Source of the DNA: Kaistia algarum
GTDB lineage: Bacteria; Pseudomonadota; Alphaproteobacteria; Rhizobiales; Kaistiaceae
Reading direction: 5' to 3'
NCBI RefSeq assembly: GCF_026343945.1
Contig: NZ_JAPKNJ010000002.1
Coordinates: 868,001-932,000, forward strand
DNA length: 64,000 nt
Shown: positions 1-9,637 of the stretch, piece after piece
Layout of the letters: the number at the start of each line of letters is the position of its first letter
Position numbering within the stretch: the stretch's first letter is position 1
Notes under the pieces: model-generated
What the model saw: the letters and a program-made list of their open reading frames with translations, nothing else
Told to the model about the DNA's origin: nothing
The model's database searches: none
Translations under genes and position numbers: made by a program

Positions 1-66
1 GTCTATCGGGTGATGCGCGGCAAGGTCACGACCGAAGGTCTCGGCCGTAATCCCAACGCCTACTGA
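1..66 (+). CDS. cydB: CydB C-terminal fragment (cytochrome bd ubiquinol oxidase subunit II)
   Basis: An open frame enters from the left edge and stops with TGA at 64-66; the last 22 codons end in NPNAY. Identity is inferred from the CydX gene that follows 15 bases later, the usual cydAB-X order. CydB is the membrane subunit of the bd-type quinol oxidase, which reduces oxygen at low tension. Only the tail is visible, so no domain can be checked here. Confidence 0.7.
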   Translation, partial: VYRVMRGKVTTEGLGRNPNAY

Positions 67-81
67 ACGGAGAAAAGAACG

Positions 82-204
82 ATGTGGTACTTCTCCTGGA
101 TTCTCGGCATCGGCCTCGCCTGCGCCTTCGCGATCCTCAATGCTATGTGGTATGAGCTGCGCGACGATCAGGTGAAGCTGAATTCGGCAAACCGCCGCAA
201 CTGA
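82..204 (+). CDS. cydX: CydX small subunit of cytochrome bd oxidase
   Basis: A 40-codon ORF encodes one hydrophobic helix followed by a charged tail. It begins MWYFSWILGIG and contains the AMWYE segment typical of the CydX/CbdX family (usual length 35-50 aa). A purine-rich ribosome site (GGAGAAAAG) precedes the ATG. CydX is a single-pass inner-membrane peptide that stabilises the haem sites of the CydAB quinol oxidase. It lies 15 bases after the cydB stop and is surely co-transcribed. A terminator follows. Confidence 0.92.
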   Translation: MWYFSWILGIGLACAFAILNAMWYELRDDQVKLNSANRRN

Positions 205-223
205 GCCGCTACGCGACCTCGCT

Positions 224-261
224 GGAGCCACGCAGCACCTTCACGGGCACTGCGTGGCTCC
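224..261 (+). terminator. Terminator hairpin after cydX
   Basis: A perfect 12-bp inverted repeat (GGAGCCACGCAG at 224-235, its complement at 250-261) has a 14-nt loop and is followed by ATTCGTTT. It lies 20 bases after the cydX stop, between convergent genes, and is best read as the end of the cyd operon; it may work in both directions. Confidence 0.75.
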
Positions 262-301
262 ATTCGTTTCGGACCGCTTATTTCGAGAGGGGGTTGAGGC
301 C

Positions 302-1324
302 TCAGTCGAAGAAGCCGAGCCGCCGCAGCAGATAGAGCACGCCAATCGACGCTGATCCGGCGATGAAGATCGCGATCAGCGTTCCATGTCCGCCCTTTTC
401 GAGCCAGAGATCGCTCGTATTCATGCCGAAAATGCCCGTGACCAGCGTCGCGGGCATCAGCATGGCGGTCAGGATCGACAGCACATAGAGATGGCGGTTC
501 GTCGTATTGGCGAGCTTCGCCGCGATCTCATCCTGTAGGAACCGCGCCCGATCCTGCACTTCCAGCACTTCCTGATCCAGTTCCTCGATCCGCCGGAAAA
601 GCCGCTCTGCTGCCGCGCGCGAGCCTTCATGGGAAGGCTTGTCGGCATTGTCTTCGGCGAAGTGCTTCAGGATGCCGCGAAATGCCGTCAATTGCCGGCG
701 AAGGCGAACGGCCGTGCGCCGGAGCGGAGCGAGGCGCTTCGATTCATCATGCAGGCGGTCATCGAGGACGCGATCCTCGATCGAATCTTCCTCGTTCCGC
801 AGTTCGCGCAGCCTCTCCGCGATCGCGCGCAGCACCTGGGAGATCATCAACTCGAACAGCCCTACCGGACCATCGGTAACGGCATGGCCGCCATCGAGGC
901 GATGTCGCATCAACGCGGCGGAGCGGACGGGATGCCGCCGGCCTGTGACGAGGAAGCCGTCGCCGAGGACGAAGCGCATCGGCGCCGCGCGCAGGCTGTC
1001 ATCGTCGGGATCCTCGATCGTATCGACGAAGACGCCCCACAGCATGGCGGGATCGCAATCGAGCAACGGATGTTCGTCGGTTGCGAGCAAGGTCTGACGC
1101 GCCGCCAGCGGCAGCCTCGCGAGCTTCTCGACCCAGTCCCGCGCCAGACGATCGACGAGATCGAGATGCAGCCACAGGAAGCCGTCGTTGGGATCGAACA
1201 GATCAAACGGCGTGTCGATCGGCAGGGACCGCGCCCGCCCGCTGGCGTCGAACTGGTATAGCCAGATCACGCCGGAAACCGGGCGGCTTGGGACGCTCAA
1301 GGTCGCAACGTCCTGCACATTCAT
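302..1324 (-). CDS. CorA/ZntB-family divalent metal transporter
   Basis: An inner-membrane metal channel of the CorA superfamily. A long charged cytoplasmic helical region is followed by two C-terminal membrane helices, and the signature GMN lies at the end of the first helix (IFGMNTSDLWLEKGG). The loop after GMN departs from the MPEL of classical CorA, which fits the ZntB-like branch, so the ion (Zn, Mg or other) is uncertain. I chose the ATG at 1324 (MNVQDVATL); an in-frame ATG at 1369 would add 15 residues, and neither has a strong ribosome site. It is the last gene of the minus-strand run, just after lpxB. Confidence 0.85.
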   Translation of the reverse strand: MNVQDVATLSVPSRPVSGVIWLYQFDASGRARSLPIDTPFDLFDPNDGFLWLHLDLVDRLARDWVEKLARLPLAARQTLLATDEHPLLDCDPAMLWGVFVDTIEDPDDDSLRAAPMRFVLGDGFLVTGRRHPVRSAALMRHRLDGGHAVTDGPVGLFELMISQVLRAIAERLRELRNEEDSIEDRVLDDRLHDESKRLAPLRRTAVRLRRQLTAFRGILKHFAEDNADKPSHEGSRAAAERLFRRIEELDQEVLEVQDRARFLQDEIAAKLANTTNRHLYVLSILTAMLMPATLVTGIFGMNTSDLWLEKGGHGTLIAIFIAGSASIGVLYLLRRLGFFD

Positions 1325-1387
1325 GGGCACAGCCGTCTCTGGATCCGCTCGACGAGAATGCGGCAACATAGCAGGTGCGAAATGCGT

Positions 1388-2608
1388 CTAAGAGCCAAAA
1401 GGTGGCGATGCCGCGATCTGCCGCGCCGCAGCATGGCCGCGCCCCTCCCGGGCGAGCCTCGCGACTATGTCGGCGGCGATTTCGGCAGGCGGCTTGCCGT
1501 CGGTTCCCATCAGAGCGACGAGGTGGTCAAAGCCATCCAACTGCTCCTGGCGTTCTGGGCCATCCACGAGCAGCGGCGCCATAGCCTCGGCAAGGCTCTC
1601 GGGTCGGCAATCATACTGCAGGAACTCCGGTATGACCGGCGCATCCAGCATGATGTTGACGAGCAGCGCCGACTTGACGGTCAGGACGCGCTTGGCGAGT
1701 TCCGCCTCCCAGGGCGCCACGCGATACGCACCGACATGAGGCACGCCGGCGAGCGCCAATTCGAGCGTCACCGTCCCGGAAGCGGCGAGCGCTGCCCGCG
1801 CCGAGCGGAAGGCTGCGAGCTTGTCGTCGTGGCCGGAAACGACGCGCGGCGTGATTGGCCAGTCGCGCGTCACCTCCGTGACCATGGACAGCAGGCGCCG
1901 TGTCGTCGGCAGGACGAGCTCGAAGTCATGGCCAGCCATCGCCAGCCGGCCGAAGGTATCTCCGAACACCGAGGCAAGCCGACGTACTTCCTGCCCGCGG
2001 CTGCCAGGCAGCGCCAGCACGACCGGCCGGCCCGACCGGCGGCGCTCGCTCTCACCAGGGCCGGGCCGCAATCGATCCAACTCGCTCAGGAGTGGGTGGC
2101 CGACATAGGTCGTCGGCGGGCCGCCGAGGCGCTGCATCACCGCGGGCTCGAACGGGAACAGCGCCAACACGTGATCGATCGACGGCGTCATCGCGCGTGC
2201 CCTGCCCGGCCGCCAGGCCCAGACCGTCGGCGCGACATATTTCACGATCGGAATCTCGGGTCTGAGGCGGCGGACGCGACGCGCGACGCGATGGGTGAAA
2301 TCGGGCGAATCCACCAGGAGCAGCACATCCGGCGGATTGGCGACAATCGCGGCAACCGTCTCCCTTAGCCGACGAAGGATGAGCGGCAGTTTCGCGACGA
2401 CGGCGCCGAAGCCCATCGCCGTGATGTCCTCCATGGGAAAGAGGGAATGCAGGCCCTCGGCCAGCATCCTGTCGCCGCCCACCCCGCGAAACGTCGCCCC
2501 GCCATGGTGCTCCCGCAACGCGCGCATGACCGGCGCGCCGAGCGCATCGCCCGACTCTTCTCCAGCGACGACGAAGACGTCGAGGCCCGGATGCGGGAGA
2601 CGGCTCAT
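1388..2608 (-). CDS. lpxB: Lipid-A-disaccharide synthase
   Basis: A GT19 glycosyltransferase of 406 aa that joins UDP-2,3-diacylglucosamine and lipid X to give the lipid A disaccharide, at the cytoplasmic face of the inner membrane. The N-terminus carries the family motif GEESGDALGA, and LLVDSPDF and VAPTVWAW segments follow as in other LpxB proteins. Its ATG overlaps the lpxI stop as ATGA (2608-2605), so translation is likely coupled: the enzyme that makes lipid X is directly followed by the one that uses it. Confidence 0.96.
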   Translation of the reverse strand: MSRLPHPGLDVFVVAGEESGDALGAPVMRALREHHGGATFRGVGGDRMLAEGLHSLFPMEDITAMGFGAVVAKLPLILRRLRETVAAIVANPPDVLLLVDSPDFTHRVARRVRRLRPEIPIVKYVAPTVWAWRPGRARAMTPSIDHVLALFPFEPAVMQRLGGPPTTYVGHPLLSELDRLRPGPGESERRRSGRPVVLALPGSRGQEVRRLASVFGDTFGRLAMAGHDFELVLPTTRRLLSMVTEVTRDWPITPRVVSGHDDKLAAFRSARAALAASGTVTLELALAGVPHVGAYRVAPWEAELAKRVLTVKSALLVNIMLDAPVIPEFLQYDCRPESLAEAMAPLLVDGPERQEQLDGFDHLVALMGTDGKPPAEIAADIVARLAREGRGHAAARQIAASPPFGS

Positions 2609-3453
2609 GGATCGAGGCCGAACAGGAAGAGGCCGCGCGCATCGGCCTCGCGAATCATGTCTTCAACATCGACGGCGAGGACTCCGCCGGCCTCAACCGC
2701 GATTCCCGCAAGTCCGGCCTTGGCCGCCATTTCGACGGTTCGCTTTCCGATCGACGGCAGGTCGACGCGCCGATCCTGACCCGGCTTCGGCGCCTTGACC
2801 AGCACGCCCGACCGCCCCGGCAGCTTGACGCGGCCACGCTCGCGCAACAGCGCGCAGCGCTCCAGCATCCAGTCCGTCCCCTCCGCCGCCTCGACGGCCT
2901 GGACATGACGCTGCGCCACCACGACGCCCTGCCCTACATCGAAGGGTCCGAGGGTGCGAACCAGTTCAAGCCCGATGCGCGCATCTTCGAGATCCGCCGG
3001 CCGAGGCGGCACACTGCCGAACACGCCGGCGGGGACCAGCAGATCGGGCGCCACGTCGTGCGCCCCCAGAAGTGCGAAACCCTGCTCCTCGACGAATTCC
3101 GCAAGACGCGAGAGCAGATGATCATCGCCGCCTCGCATGGCCGCGAGAATTCTCGGCAGGAGGCGGATCGTCATCCAGTCGAGCCGGATCTGCCACCAAT
3201 GCGGGCGCAGCACATTGCCGACGATGACGATATCGCGGCAGCCGCGGCGGCGTAGCGCCGAGGTCAGTTCCTTCGCGGCGCCAAGATGGATCCACTCATG
3301 CTGATAGCGTTCGACGGCTACCGGATCGGCGAAGCCGCGGATTGCGAACAGCACGACCGGCCGGCCGTCTCGAAGCGCCGAATCGGCGATCGCCATGGGA
3401 AAAGAACCGCCGCCACAGACCAGCGCCAGAGGCGCCGCGTCCTTGGCGGCCAT
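2605..3453 (-). CDS. lpxI: UDP-2,3-diacylglucosamine diphosphatase LpxI
   Basis: A 282-aa LpxI (formerly DUF1009) protein. It hydrolyses UDP-2,3-diacylglucosamine to lipid X and UMP, and replaces LpxH in alphaproteobacteria. The N-terminus reads LALVCGGGSFPMAIADSA, and the C-terminal domain contains the VLVKAPKPGQDRRVDLPSIG block typical of the family. The open frame runs further upstream into lpxA; I chose the ATG at 3453 because GAGGAG lies seven bases before it and it starts 5 bases after the lpxA stop codon begins. It is coupled to lpxB by a 4-bp overlap. Confidence 0.95.
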   Translation of the reverse strand: MAAKDAAPLALVCGGGSFPMAIADSALRDGRPVVLFAIRGFADPVAVERYQHEWIHLGAAKELTSALRRRGCRDIVIVGNVLRPHWWQIRLDWMTIRLLPRILAAMRGGDDHLLSRLAEFVEEQGFALLGAHDVAPDLLVPAGVFGSVPPRPADLEDARIGLELVRTLGPFDVGQGVVVAQRHVQAVEAAEGTDWMLERCALLRERGRVKLPGRSGVLVKAPKPGQDRRVDLPSIGKRTVEMAAKAGLAGIAVEAGGVLAVDVEDMIREADARGLFLFGLDP

Positions 3454-3457
3454 GGCC

Positions 3458-4273
3458 TCACTCCTCGACGACATCGGCTCCGCTGACGGCGTGCGGCATG
3501 GTGATGCGTCGCTTGCCGCGCTCGCGGATGAAGGAGACGATATGCATGACGTTCTCATCGTCCCCATAGCGCTCGGCGACGCGCTCGACCCGCTCGGCAA
3601 AGCGCCCCTCCGTGAAGAAGAGGTCGCGATAGGCCGCGCGCAACGCATGAATAGCGGGACGGGAAAATCCACGGCGCTTCATGCCGATGATGTTGAGACC
3701 GCCAAGGCCTTCAAGCCCCTCGCGCAGCGCCCCGAAGGGGATGACGTCATGCCAGACCGGGCATAGACCGCCGACGATCGCATTGTCGCCGATGCGTACG
3801 AACTGGTGCAGCGCGCAGAGGCCGCCCATGAACACATTGTTACCGATGGTCACATGGCCGCCCATCGTCGCGCAATTGGCGAGGATGACATCGTTGCCGA
3901 GGGTGCAGTCATGCGCGACATGCACGCCGGTCATCAGGAAGCAGCGATCGCCGATCCGCGTCTCGCGGCGTTCGCCGACGAGGCCGAAATTGATCGTCAC
4001 ATTCTCGCGGATGACGCAGTTCTTGCCGATGACGATGGAGCCCGGCTCGCCCTTGTGATGAACCGATTGCGGCGTGCCGCCGATCGAGGCAAACGGGCTG
4101 ACCGTCGTGCCGTCGCCAATGGTGACGTTCGATGCCACCGAGGCGTGGTTCTTCAGCACGACGCCGTCGCCAAGCACAACATCGGGACCGACATAGGAAA
4201 AGGCACCGATGCTCACATCGGCGCCGAGGCGCGCGCCATCTTCAACGACAGCGCTGGGATGAATCTTGGACAT
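3458..4273 (-). CDS. lpxA: Acyl-ACP:UDP-N-acetylglucosamine O-acyltransferase
   Basis: A 271-aa cytoplasmic trimeric acyltransferase that catalyses the first step of lipid A synthesis, 3-O-acylation of UDP-GlcNAc. The N-terminal two-thirds is a run of hexapeptide repeats forming a left-handed beta helix; the motif HVAHDC contains the probable catalytic histidine. The C-terminal helical domain (from about residue 190) is present, so the protein is full length. It lies between fabZ and lpxI with gaps of only a few bases. Confidence 0.97.
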   Translation of the reverse strand: MSKIHPSAVVEDGARLGADVSIGAFSYVGPDVVLGDGVVLKNHASVASNVTIGDGTTVSPFASIGGTPQSVHHKGEPGSIVIGKNCVIRENVTINFGLVGERRETRIGDRCFLMTGVHVAHDCTLGNDVILANCATMGGHVTIGNNVFMGGLCALHQFVRIGDNAIVGGLCPVWHDVIPFGALREGLEGLGGLNIIGMKRRGFSRPAIHALRAAYRDLFFTEGRFAERVERVAERYGDDENVMHIVSFIRERGKRRITMPHAVSGADVVEE

Positions 4274-4282
4274 GGAACTCCG

Positions 4283-4738
4283 TTACTGCCCCACCAGCAT
4301 GGCGCTGATTTCTGCCTCGGCGACCTTCACGCCGCCGACTTTCGCCTCGCTCTGGAAGCGCCAGAGATTGCCCCGGTTCTTGAGCTTGCGCACGTGATAT
4401 TCGAGCACGTCGCCCGGCTCCACCGGCTTGCGGAACTTGCAATTGTCGATCGTCAGGAAATAGACGAGCTGCGGCTTCCCCGGCCGCGCCGCCAGGCAGA
4501 TCGCGCCCGCCGTCTGCGCCATGCCCTCGATGATGAGGACGCCCGGCATAACCGGCTTGGACGGAAAATGCCCCTGGAAATGCGGCTCGTTGAAGGTGAC
4601 GTTCTTGATGCCGATCGCGCTCTCGTCGCCGTCGATCTCGATGATCCGGTCGACCAGCAGAAACGGATAGCGGTGCGGCAGGAGTTCGAGCAGCCGCAAT
4701 ATGTCGGCGGTTGCCAGGCTCTTCGGGGCCTCGTCCAT
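4283..4738 (-). CDS. fabZ: 3-hydroxyacyl-ACP dehydratase FabZ
   Basis: A hot-dog fold dehydratase of 151 aa that removes water from 3-hydroxyacyl-ACP in fatty acid elongation. The catalytic His and Glu are visible in the GHFP and [11 protein letters not shown] motifs. It lies in the lpxD-fabZ-lpxA run found in most proteobacteria, where FabZ and LpxA/LpxD compete for the same hydroxyacyl-ACP. Its start is only 4 bases after the lpxD stop. Confidence 0.97.
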   Translation of the reverse strand: MDEAPKSLATADILRLLELLPHRYPFLLVDRIIEIDGDESAIGIKNVTFNEPHFQGHFPSKPVMPGVLIIEGMAQTAGAICLAARPGKPQLVYFLTIDNCKFRKPVEPGDVLEYHVRKLKNRGNLWRFQSEAKVGGVKVAEAEISAMLVGQ

Positions 4739-4742
4739 GAAC

Positions 4743-5807
4743 TCAGCTCTCCTCCTCGTCGCGGGATCCCGACTTCAACTCGCGCAGAGCCAGCCGGCGC
4801 AGCGCGAGCTGCTCGCGATACCATTCCTTGATAGGTCTTGCAGGCGTGCCGCCATATCGTCCACCGGGCGGGACATCGTCCTTGACGCTCGACGTCGCCG
4901 CGACCTGCCCGCCATTGCCGACGCTCGCATGGCCGATCACGCCGGCCTGTCCGCCGATGACGACAAAGTCGCCCAGCGTGGCGCTGCCGGAAATGCCAAC
5001 CTGCGAGACGATCACGCAGTGGCGGCCAATGACGACGTTGTGGGCAATCTGGACCTGGTTGTCGATCTTGGTGCCCTCGCCGATGACCGTATCGCGATTG
5101 GCGCCGCGGTCGACCGTCGTATTGGCGCCGATCTCGACATCGTCCTGGATGACGACACGGCCGATCTGCGGGACCTTGGCGTGGCCGCGCGCGCTCATGA
5201 GGTAGCCGAAGCCATCCTGGCCGATGCGCACGCCCGGATGAAGAATGACGCGGTTGCCCAGAAGCGCGTGGGTAACGGTCGCATTCGAACCGATATGGCA
5301 ATCGCGGCCGATGCGCACGCCAGGTCCTATGACAGCCCCCGGAGCAACGATCGTCCCACGCCCAATCTCCGCCCCCGCGCCGACCACGGCGCCCGCCTCG
5401 ATCGTGACATCCGCCTCGATCCTGGCCGAGGGGTGAATATGAGCGGCTGGCGACAGACCCGGCGCGAGGATCGCTGCCGGCCGGAGCGCCGATGGATAGA
5501 GCTGCCTCAGCACAGCGACATAGGCGTCATGAGGCTTGGCGGTCTCAAGCGCGGCGACCCCGGCCGGAACCGCGGCGATATGCCGGGAAGAGGCAAAGCA
5601 GGCCCCAGCGCGCGTCGTCGCCAGCAGCGGCAGGTAGCGAGGACCGTCGACGAAAGTCAGGTCGCCGGAGCCGGCCTCGTCGAGCGGCGCCACACCCGTG
5701 ATTCGCAGCTCCGCATTCAACTCGCCAACGAGCCGGGCACCCGTCAGCGTCACGATTTCATCGAGGCTCAGCGAGCCATCCGGCGCAAAGAAGACAGGAT
5801 CGGCCAT
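4743..5807 (-). CDS. lpxD: UDP-3-O-acylglucosamine N-acyltransferase
   Basis: A 354-aa enzyme that adds the second acyl chain (N-linked) to UDP-3-O-acylglucosamine in lipid A synthesis. An N-terminal uridine-binding domain ([12 protein letters not shown] onward) precedes a long hexapeptide-repeat helix; the AHNVVIG motif carries the probable catalytic histidine. The open frame extends upstream across the bamA terminator; I used the ATG at 5807 (MADPVFFAP), which matches family length. A hairpin separates it from bamA, so it may have its own promoter in the short gap or depend on read-through. Confidence 0.95.
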   Translation of the reverse strand: MADPVFFAPDGSLSLDEIVTLTGARLVGELNAELRITGVAPLDEAGSGDLTFVDGPRYLPLLATTRAGACFASSRHIAAVPAGVAALETAKPHDAYVAVLRQLYPSALRPAAILAPGLSPAAHIHPSARIEADVTIEAGAVVGAGAEIGRGTIVAPGAVIGPGVRIGRDCHIGSNATVTHALLGNRVILHPGVRIGQDGFGYLMSARGHAKVPQIGRVVIQDDVEIGANTTVDRGANRDTVIGEGTKIDNQVQIAHNVVIGRHCVIVSQVGISGSATLGDFVVIGGQAGVIGHASVGNGGQVAATSSVKDDVPPGGRYGGTPARPIKEWYREQLALRRLALRELKSGSRDEEES

Positions 5808-5850
5808 CAACGCAGTCCAAGAACCATGGAACGCTATCCAACATGCAAAA

Positions 5851-5873
5851 GGCCGCCGGAAGTCCCGGCGGCC
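5851..5873 (-). terminator. Terminator between bamA and lpxD
   Basis: A 9-bp perfect stem (5851-5859 with 5865-5873, 5-nt loop) is followed on the minus strand by TTTTGCATG. It lies 23 bases after the bamA stop and before lpxD, so it should end, or reduce, transcription coming from bamA. Confidence 0.7.
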
Positions 5874-5895
5874 CCTGTCCCTTCTATAGGGAAGA

Positions 5896-8241
5896 TCAGA
5901 ACTGCGTACCAGCGCTGAAGCGGAAGACCTGCGTCTGGTCGTAGGTCGCCTTGGTGAGCGCCTGGCCGAAATCGCCACGCAGGATACCGAACGGCGAGTT
6001 CCAGATGATGGAGGCACCAACCGAGGAACGGATCATCGAGCTGTCCTCGATGTTCAGGCCCTCAAGGCCTTCATAGCCATACAACGTACCCGCATCGGCG
6101 AAGACCGCACCGCGCAGACCGAACTCTTCCGGCATAAGTGGCAGCGGGAACTGCAGTTCGGCCGTCACATTATAGTAGGTCGTGCCGCCGATGGCGTAGT
6201 TGCTGACATTGCCGAGGTAGCGCGCACCATAACCGTAGGACGCGAAGCCACGGATTGTCTCGCCGCCACGATAGAAGTTATCGAGCACCTGAACGTCCTG
6301 GCCGCCGAGGCCCATGATGTTACCGGCACCAGCCTTGATCAACCCGACCATATCGGAGTCCGGCATGATCTCCTTGTAGTAGCGCGCATCGATGGTCGAC
6401 CGAATGAATTGGCCGTCACCGCCAAGGCCCGCGAAGTCCTGCGCCAGCTGGACGAACGTGCCGTTACGCGGGTTCTGGAAGTTGTCGATCGTCGTGTAGG
6501 TCAAGACATAGCCGACGGACGAGTTGATCCACGAGCCCTTCGGATACAGCTGGGCGAAGGCGCCCCAATCGGCCAAGTACTCCGAACCCCACGACGTCAC
6601 GTCGCGCTGCGCCAACTTGTAGTTGAACTGAACATTCCACTCGTCGGTGATCGGCAGGCCGAGACGCAGCGTGCCGCCCCAGGTGTTCATGTTGTACGGA
6701 CGGTAATCCGTCTGTTCCGCCTGATTGTAGAGCGCGTCGAAGCCGAACGACATGCGGCGGCCGAGGAAGAAGGGCTCGGTCCACGACACGTTGAATGTAC
6801 GGTCGGAGGCGCCGCCGCCCACCGAGACCTTCAGATACTGGCCGCGGCCGAGGAAGTTCTTCTCGGTCAGAGCCACGGTGGCGATGAAGCCGCCGCCCTG
6901 GTCAGTCGTGTAGCCGCCGCCCACCGAGAACGAACCAGTCGACTGGTCCTCGACATTGACGACAACGATAACGCGGTCAGGCGAGCTGCCGGGCTGCGTG
7001 GCGATGTTGACCGTCTTGAAGTAGCCGAGATTCTTCAGCCGACGCTCGGCCTGGTCGATCAGCGCCTTGTTGTAGGCATCGCCTTCCGAGATGTTGAATT
7101 CACGACGGATGACATAGTCACGGGTACGGGTGTTGCCGCGAATGTCCAACCGCTCGACATAGAGCCTCGGACCCTCATCGACGAGATAGGTCACGTTGAT
7201 CGTGTGGTTGGCATAGTCACGGTCGCCGCGGGGACGAACCTGGGCGAAGGAGTGGCCCTGGCTCAGCAGCGCGAGGCTCACCTTCTCCGTCGACTTCTGC
7301 ACCAGATCGGCGTTGAAGACCTTGCCCGACTTCGTCTGCACATAAGGCATCAGACTGGCCGGCACGACGCTGGCGATCGACGAGTCCACCTGCACGCTAC
7401 CGAATGTGTAGCGAGGGCCTTCTTCGATCGTGATCGTGATGTTGTAGCGGTTCTTCACTTCGTCGAACGCGACATCGGTGTTGACGATGCGGAAGTCGGC
7501 GAAACCGTTGCGCATATACATGCGGCGGATGAGCTCCTCATCGGCCTGCAGCTTAGCCTCGTCGAACTGGTCGCGCTTCGACAGCCAGCTGGTGAAGTCG
7601 GTCCGCTTGATCGTCATCACATTGCGCAGGCGGCCGGACGAGAAGGCCTTGTTGCCGACGAAGTTGATGCTCGAAATTCCGGTACGCGTGCCTTCGGTGA
7701 TCTTGAAGACGACATCGGTACGGCCCGTGTCGCGCGGGATCGTCTGCACCTCGACCGTCGCCTCGGCACGTCCGTTGCGCTTGTAGGCTTCCTTCAGGCG
7801 CTCGACATCGCTCTGGAGCTTGGCATCACTCAGGATTCCGCGCGGCTTCGTCTCGATGACGGCCGACAGCATGTCGTCCTTGAGCTTCTTGTTGCCTTCA
7901 AAACGAACGCTGCCGACCACATTGTTCTCGGCGACCGTCACGACGAGGGAATTGCCCCGCTTCGCGATCTTGACGTCCGAAAACAGGCCCGTCGCATAGA
8001 GAGCCTTGATCGACTCGTTGATGTCGTTCGGAGTGAAATTCTGGCCGGGCTTGATCAGCACGTAGTTCTTGACGGTCTCAGCGTCGATTCGCTGGCCGCC
8101 CTGCACCACAATCGAACTGACGACCTCGGCCTGCGCCGGGCCCGCGCTCAGCACGGAGATCTGGCTAAACAACAGGAATGCCGCTGCCGCAACCACGGCC
8201 GAACGGACGACCCCCCGAGTGAAAGTCCTGAAGAAATTCAT
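5896..8241 (-). CDS. bamA: Outer membrane protein assembly factor BamA
   Basis: A 781-aa Omp85 protein, the central subunit of the BAM complex that folds beta-barrel proteins into the outer membrane. An N-terminal signal sequence (AAAFLLFSQ, then AGPAQAEV) is followed by five POTRA domains to about residue 420 and a C-terminal 16-strand barrel ending in a C-terminal Phe (RFSAGTQF), the usual insertion signal. No skp/ompH gene lies between it and lpxD, unlike in enterobacteria. It follows rseP after a 209-base gap with no visible gene. Confidence 0.97.
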   Translation of the reverse strand: MNFFRTFTRGVVRSAVVAAAAFLLFSQISVLSAGPAQAEVVSSIVVQGGQRIDAETVKNYVLIKPGQNFTPNDINESIKALYATGLFSDVKIAKRGNSLVVTVAENNVVGSVRFEGNKKLKDDMLSAVIETKPRGILSDAKLQSDVERLKEAYKRNGRAEATVEVQTIPRDTGRTDVVFKITEGTRTGISSINFVGNKAFSSGRLRNVMTIKRTDFTSWLSKRDQFDEAKLQADEELIRRMYMRNGFADFRIVNTDVAFDEVKNRYNITITIEEGPRYTFGSVQVDSSIASVVPASLMPYVQTKSGKVFNADLVQKSTEKVSLALLSQGHSFAQVRPRGDRDYANHTINVTYLVDEGPRLYVERLDIRGNTRTRDYVIRREFNISEGDAYNKALIDQAERRLKNLGYFKTVNIATQPGSSPDRVIVVVNVEDQSTGSFSVGGGYTTDQGGGFIATVALTEKNFLGRGQYLKVSVGGGASDRTFNVSWTEPFFLGRRMSFGFDALYNQAEQTDYRPYNMNTWGGTLRLGLPITDEWNVQFNYKLAQRDVTSWGSEYLADWGAFAQLYPKGSWINSSVGYVLTYTTIDNFQNPRNGTFVQLAQDFAGLGGDGQFIRSTIDARYYKEIMPDSDMVGLIKAGAGNIMGLGGQDVQVLDNFYRGGETIRGFASYGYGARYLGNVSNYAIGGTTYYNVTAELQFPLPLMPEEFGLRGAVFADAGTLYGYEGLEGLNIEDSSMIRSSVGASIIWNSPFGILRGDFGQALTKATYDQTQVFRFSAGTQF

Positions 8242-8450
8242 TGGGTTCAGACGCCCTTCTCGATTCCGACTTCCAAGCCCTTCTTCCCCGAGGCGGACTC
8301 GCCTCCGAAAGGCCGACTGACTAATTGCTTTGTGGCAGGCTTTCCGGAGACCCGCAAGCCGAGCTCCAGTCTGCCACGGCTTAATTTAACCGTCCGTTGC
8401 CATCGCGCCACGCATCCCATCGCATAGCCGCATGAAACGCTAGTGAACGC

Positions 8451-9596
8451 TCATAGCGATGACAAGTGGATGATATCGTTCCAAGTCGTGAAGATCATCA
8501 GCATCACGACAGCGGCAAGCCCTATGCGGAAACCAATGTCCTGGGCCCGCGCACTGAGGGGACGGCCGCGCAGAGCTTCGACCAGATAGAACATCAGATG
8601 CCCGCCATCGAGCATGGGAATCGGGAAGAGATTGAGCAGGCCGATGCTGACCGAGAGTATGGCCGCGAGATTGACGAGCGCGACGAATCCCAGCGTCGCG
8701 ACCTGCCCCGAAGCGCGCGCGACGCCGATCATTCCGCTCAGCTGGTCGGTCGATTCGCGGCCCGTGAACAGGCGCCCGATATAGGTGAAGGTCCGGTCGA
8801 CGACCGACCACGTCTCCTCGGCGCCCAGGACGATCGCCTGCGGAACCGAGAATCGCTCGACCTTGACGTTGCCGCCCGAGGCGTCGTGGCCGATGCCGAG
8901 CTGGCCCATCTTATAGATGTTGCCGAATCGGTCCTTGACCTCCTTGCGCTCGGGCGTCGCGACGAGGTTCACCTGGCCATCGCCGCGCTGGACGACGAGC
9001 TGGAGCGTCTCGTCGGAATTCATCGAGACGATTCGCTGCAGATCGTTGAAGCTGTCGATCGGCGAGCCGTCGATGGAGAGCACGAGGTCGCCCGGCTTAA
9101 AGCCAGCCCGTTCGGCGGCGCTGCCCGGAACGATCTGGTCGACCCGGGCCGACGTTACCTCACGGCCGTAGAGCGCGAAGATCCCGGCGAATATCGCAAT
9201 CGCCAGAATGAAATTCGCCGCGGGGCCGGCAGCGACGATCGCCGCGCGCTGCCAGACGGACTTGCCGGCGAACGACGTCCGGCGCTCCTCCTCCGACATA
9301 GCCTCGATTGCCGCGCGGTCGGGCGTGCTGGCGGCATCCTCATCGCCGGAAAAACGGACATAGCCGCCGAGCGGCAAGGCCGACAGCTTCCAGCGCGTGC
9401 CGTGGCGATCGTCGAAGCCGAAGAGCTCCGGTCCAAAGCCGATCGAAAACGCCTTGACCTTGACGCCGCACCAGCGCGCGACGAGGAAATGGCCCAGCTC
9501 GTGCACGAAGACCACCAGGGTCAGGACGAAGAGGAAGGGAACGATATAACCGAGGGTTCCGGATCCGAATTGTCCGATCTGCCCGAAGACTTCCAT
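8451..9596 (-). CDS. rseP: RIP metalloprotease RseP (site-2 protease)
   Basis: A 381-aa inner-membrane zinc metalloprotease that cuts transmembrane segments of regulatory substrates such as anti-sigma factors. The active site HELGH is at residues 32-36 within the first membrane helix, and a PDZ domain lies around residues 130-210 (VPGSAAERAGFKPGDLVLSI). The C-terminal LFPIPMLDGGH motif supplies the third zinc ligand. It lies between dxr and bamA, the standard alphaproteobacterial position. Confidence 0.96.
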   Translation of the reverse strand: MEVFGQIGQFGSGTLGYIVPFLFVLTLVVFVHELGHFLVARWCGVKVKAFSIGFGPELFGFDDRHGTRWKLSALPLGGYVRFSGDEDAASTPDRAAIEAMSEEERRTSFAGKSVWQRAAIVAAGPAANFILAIAIFAGIFALYGREVTSARVDQIVPGSAAERAGFKPGDLVLSIDGSPIDSFNDLQRIVSMNSDETLQLVVQRGDGQVNLVATPERKEVKDRFGNIYKMGQLGIGHDASGGNVKVERFSVPQAIVLGAEETWSVVDRTFTYIGRLFTGRESTDQLSGMIGVARASGQVATLGFVALVNLAAILSVSIGLLNLFPIPMLDGGHLMFYLVEALRGRPLSARAQDIGFRIGLAAVVMLMIFTTWNDIIHLSSL

Positions 9597-9637
9597 GAAC
9601 GATTGACCTCTTCCTGCCTTCCCGCCCGAAGGGGGAT

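Noticed and set aside
6409..8427. 672-codon open frame on the plus strand
   Set aside because: It is the antisense shadow of bamA, without domain similarity.
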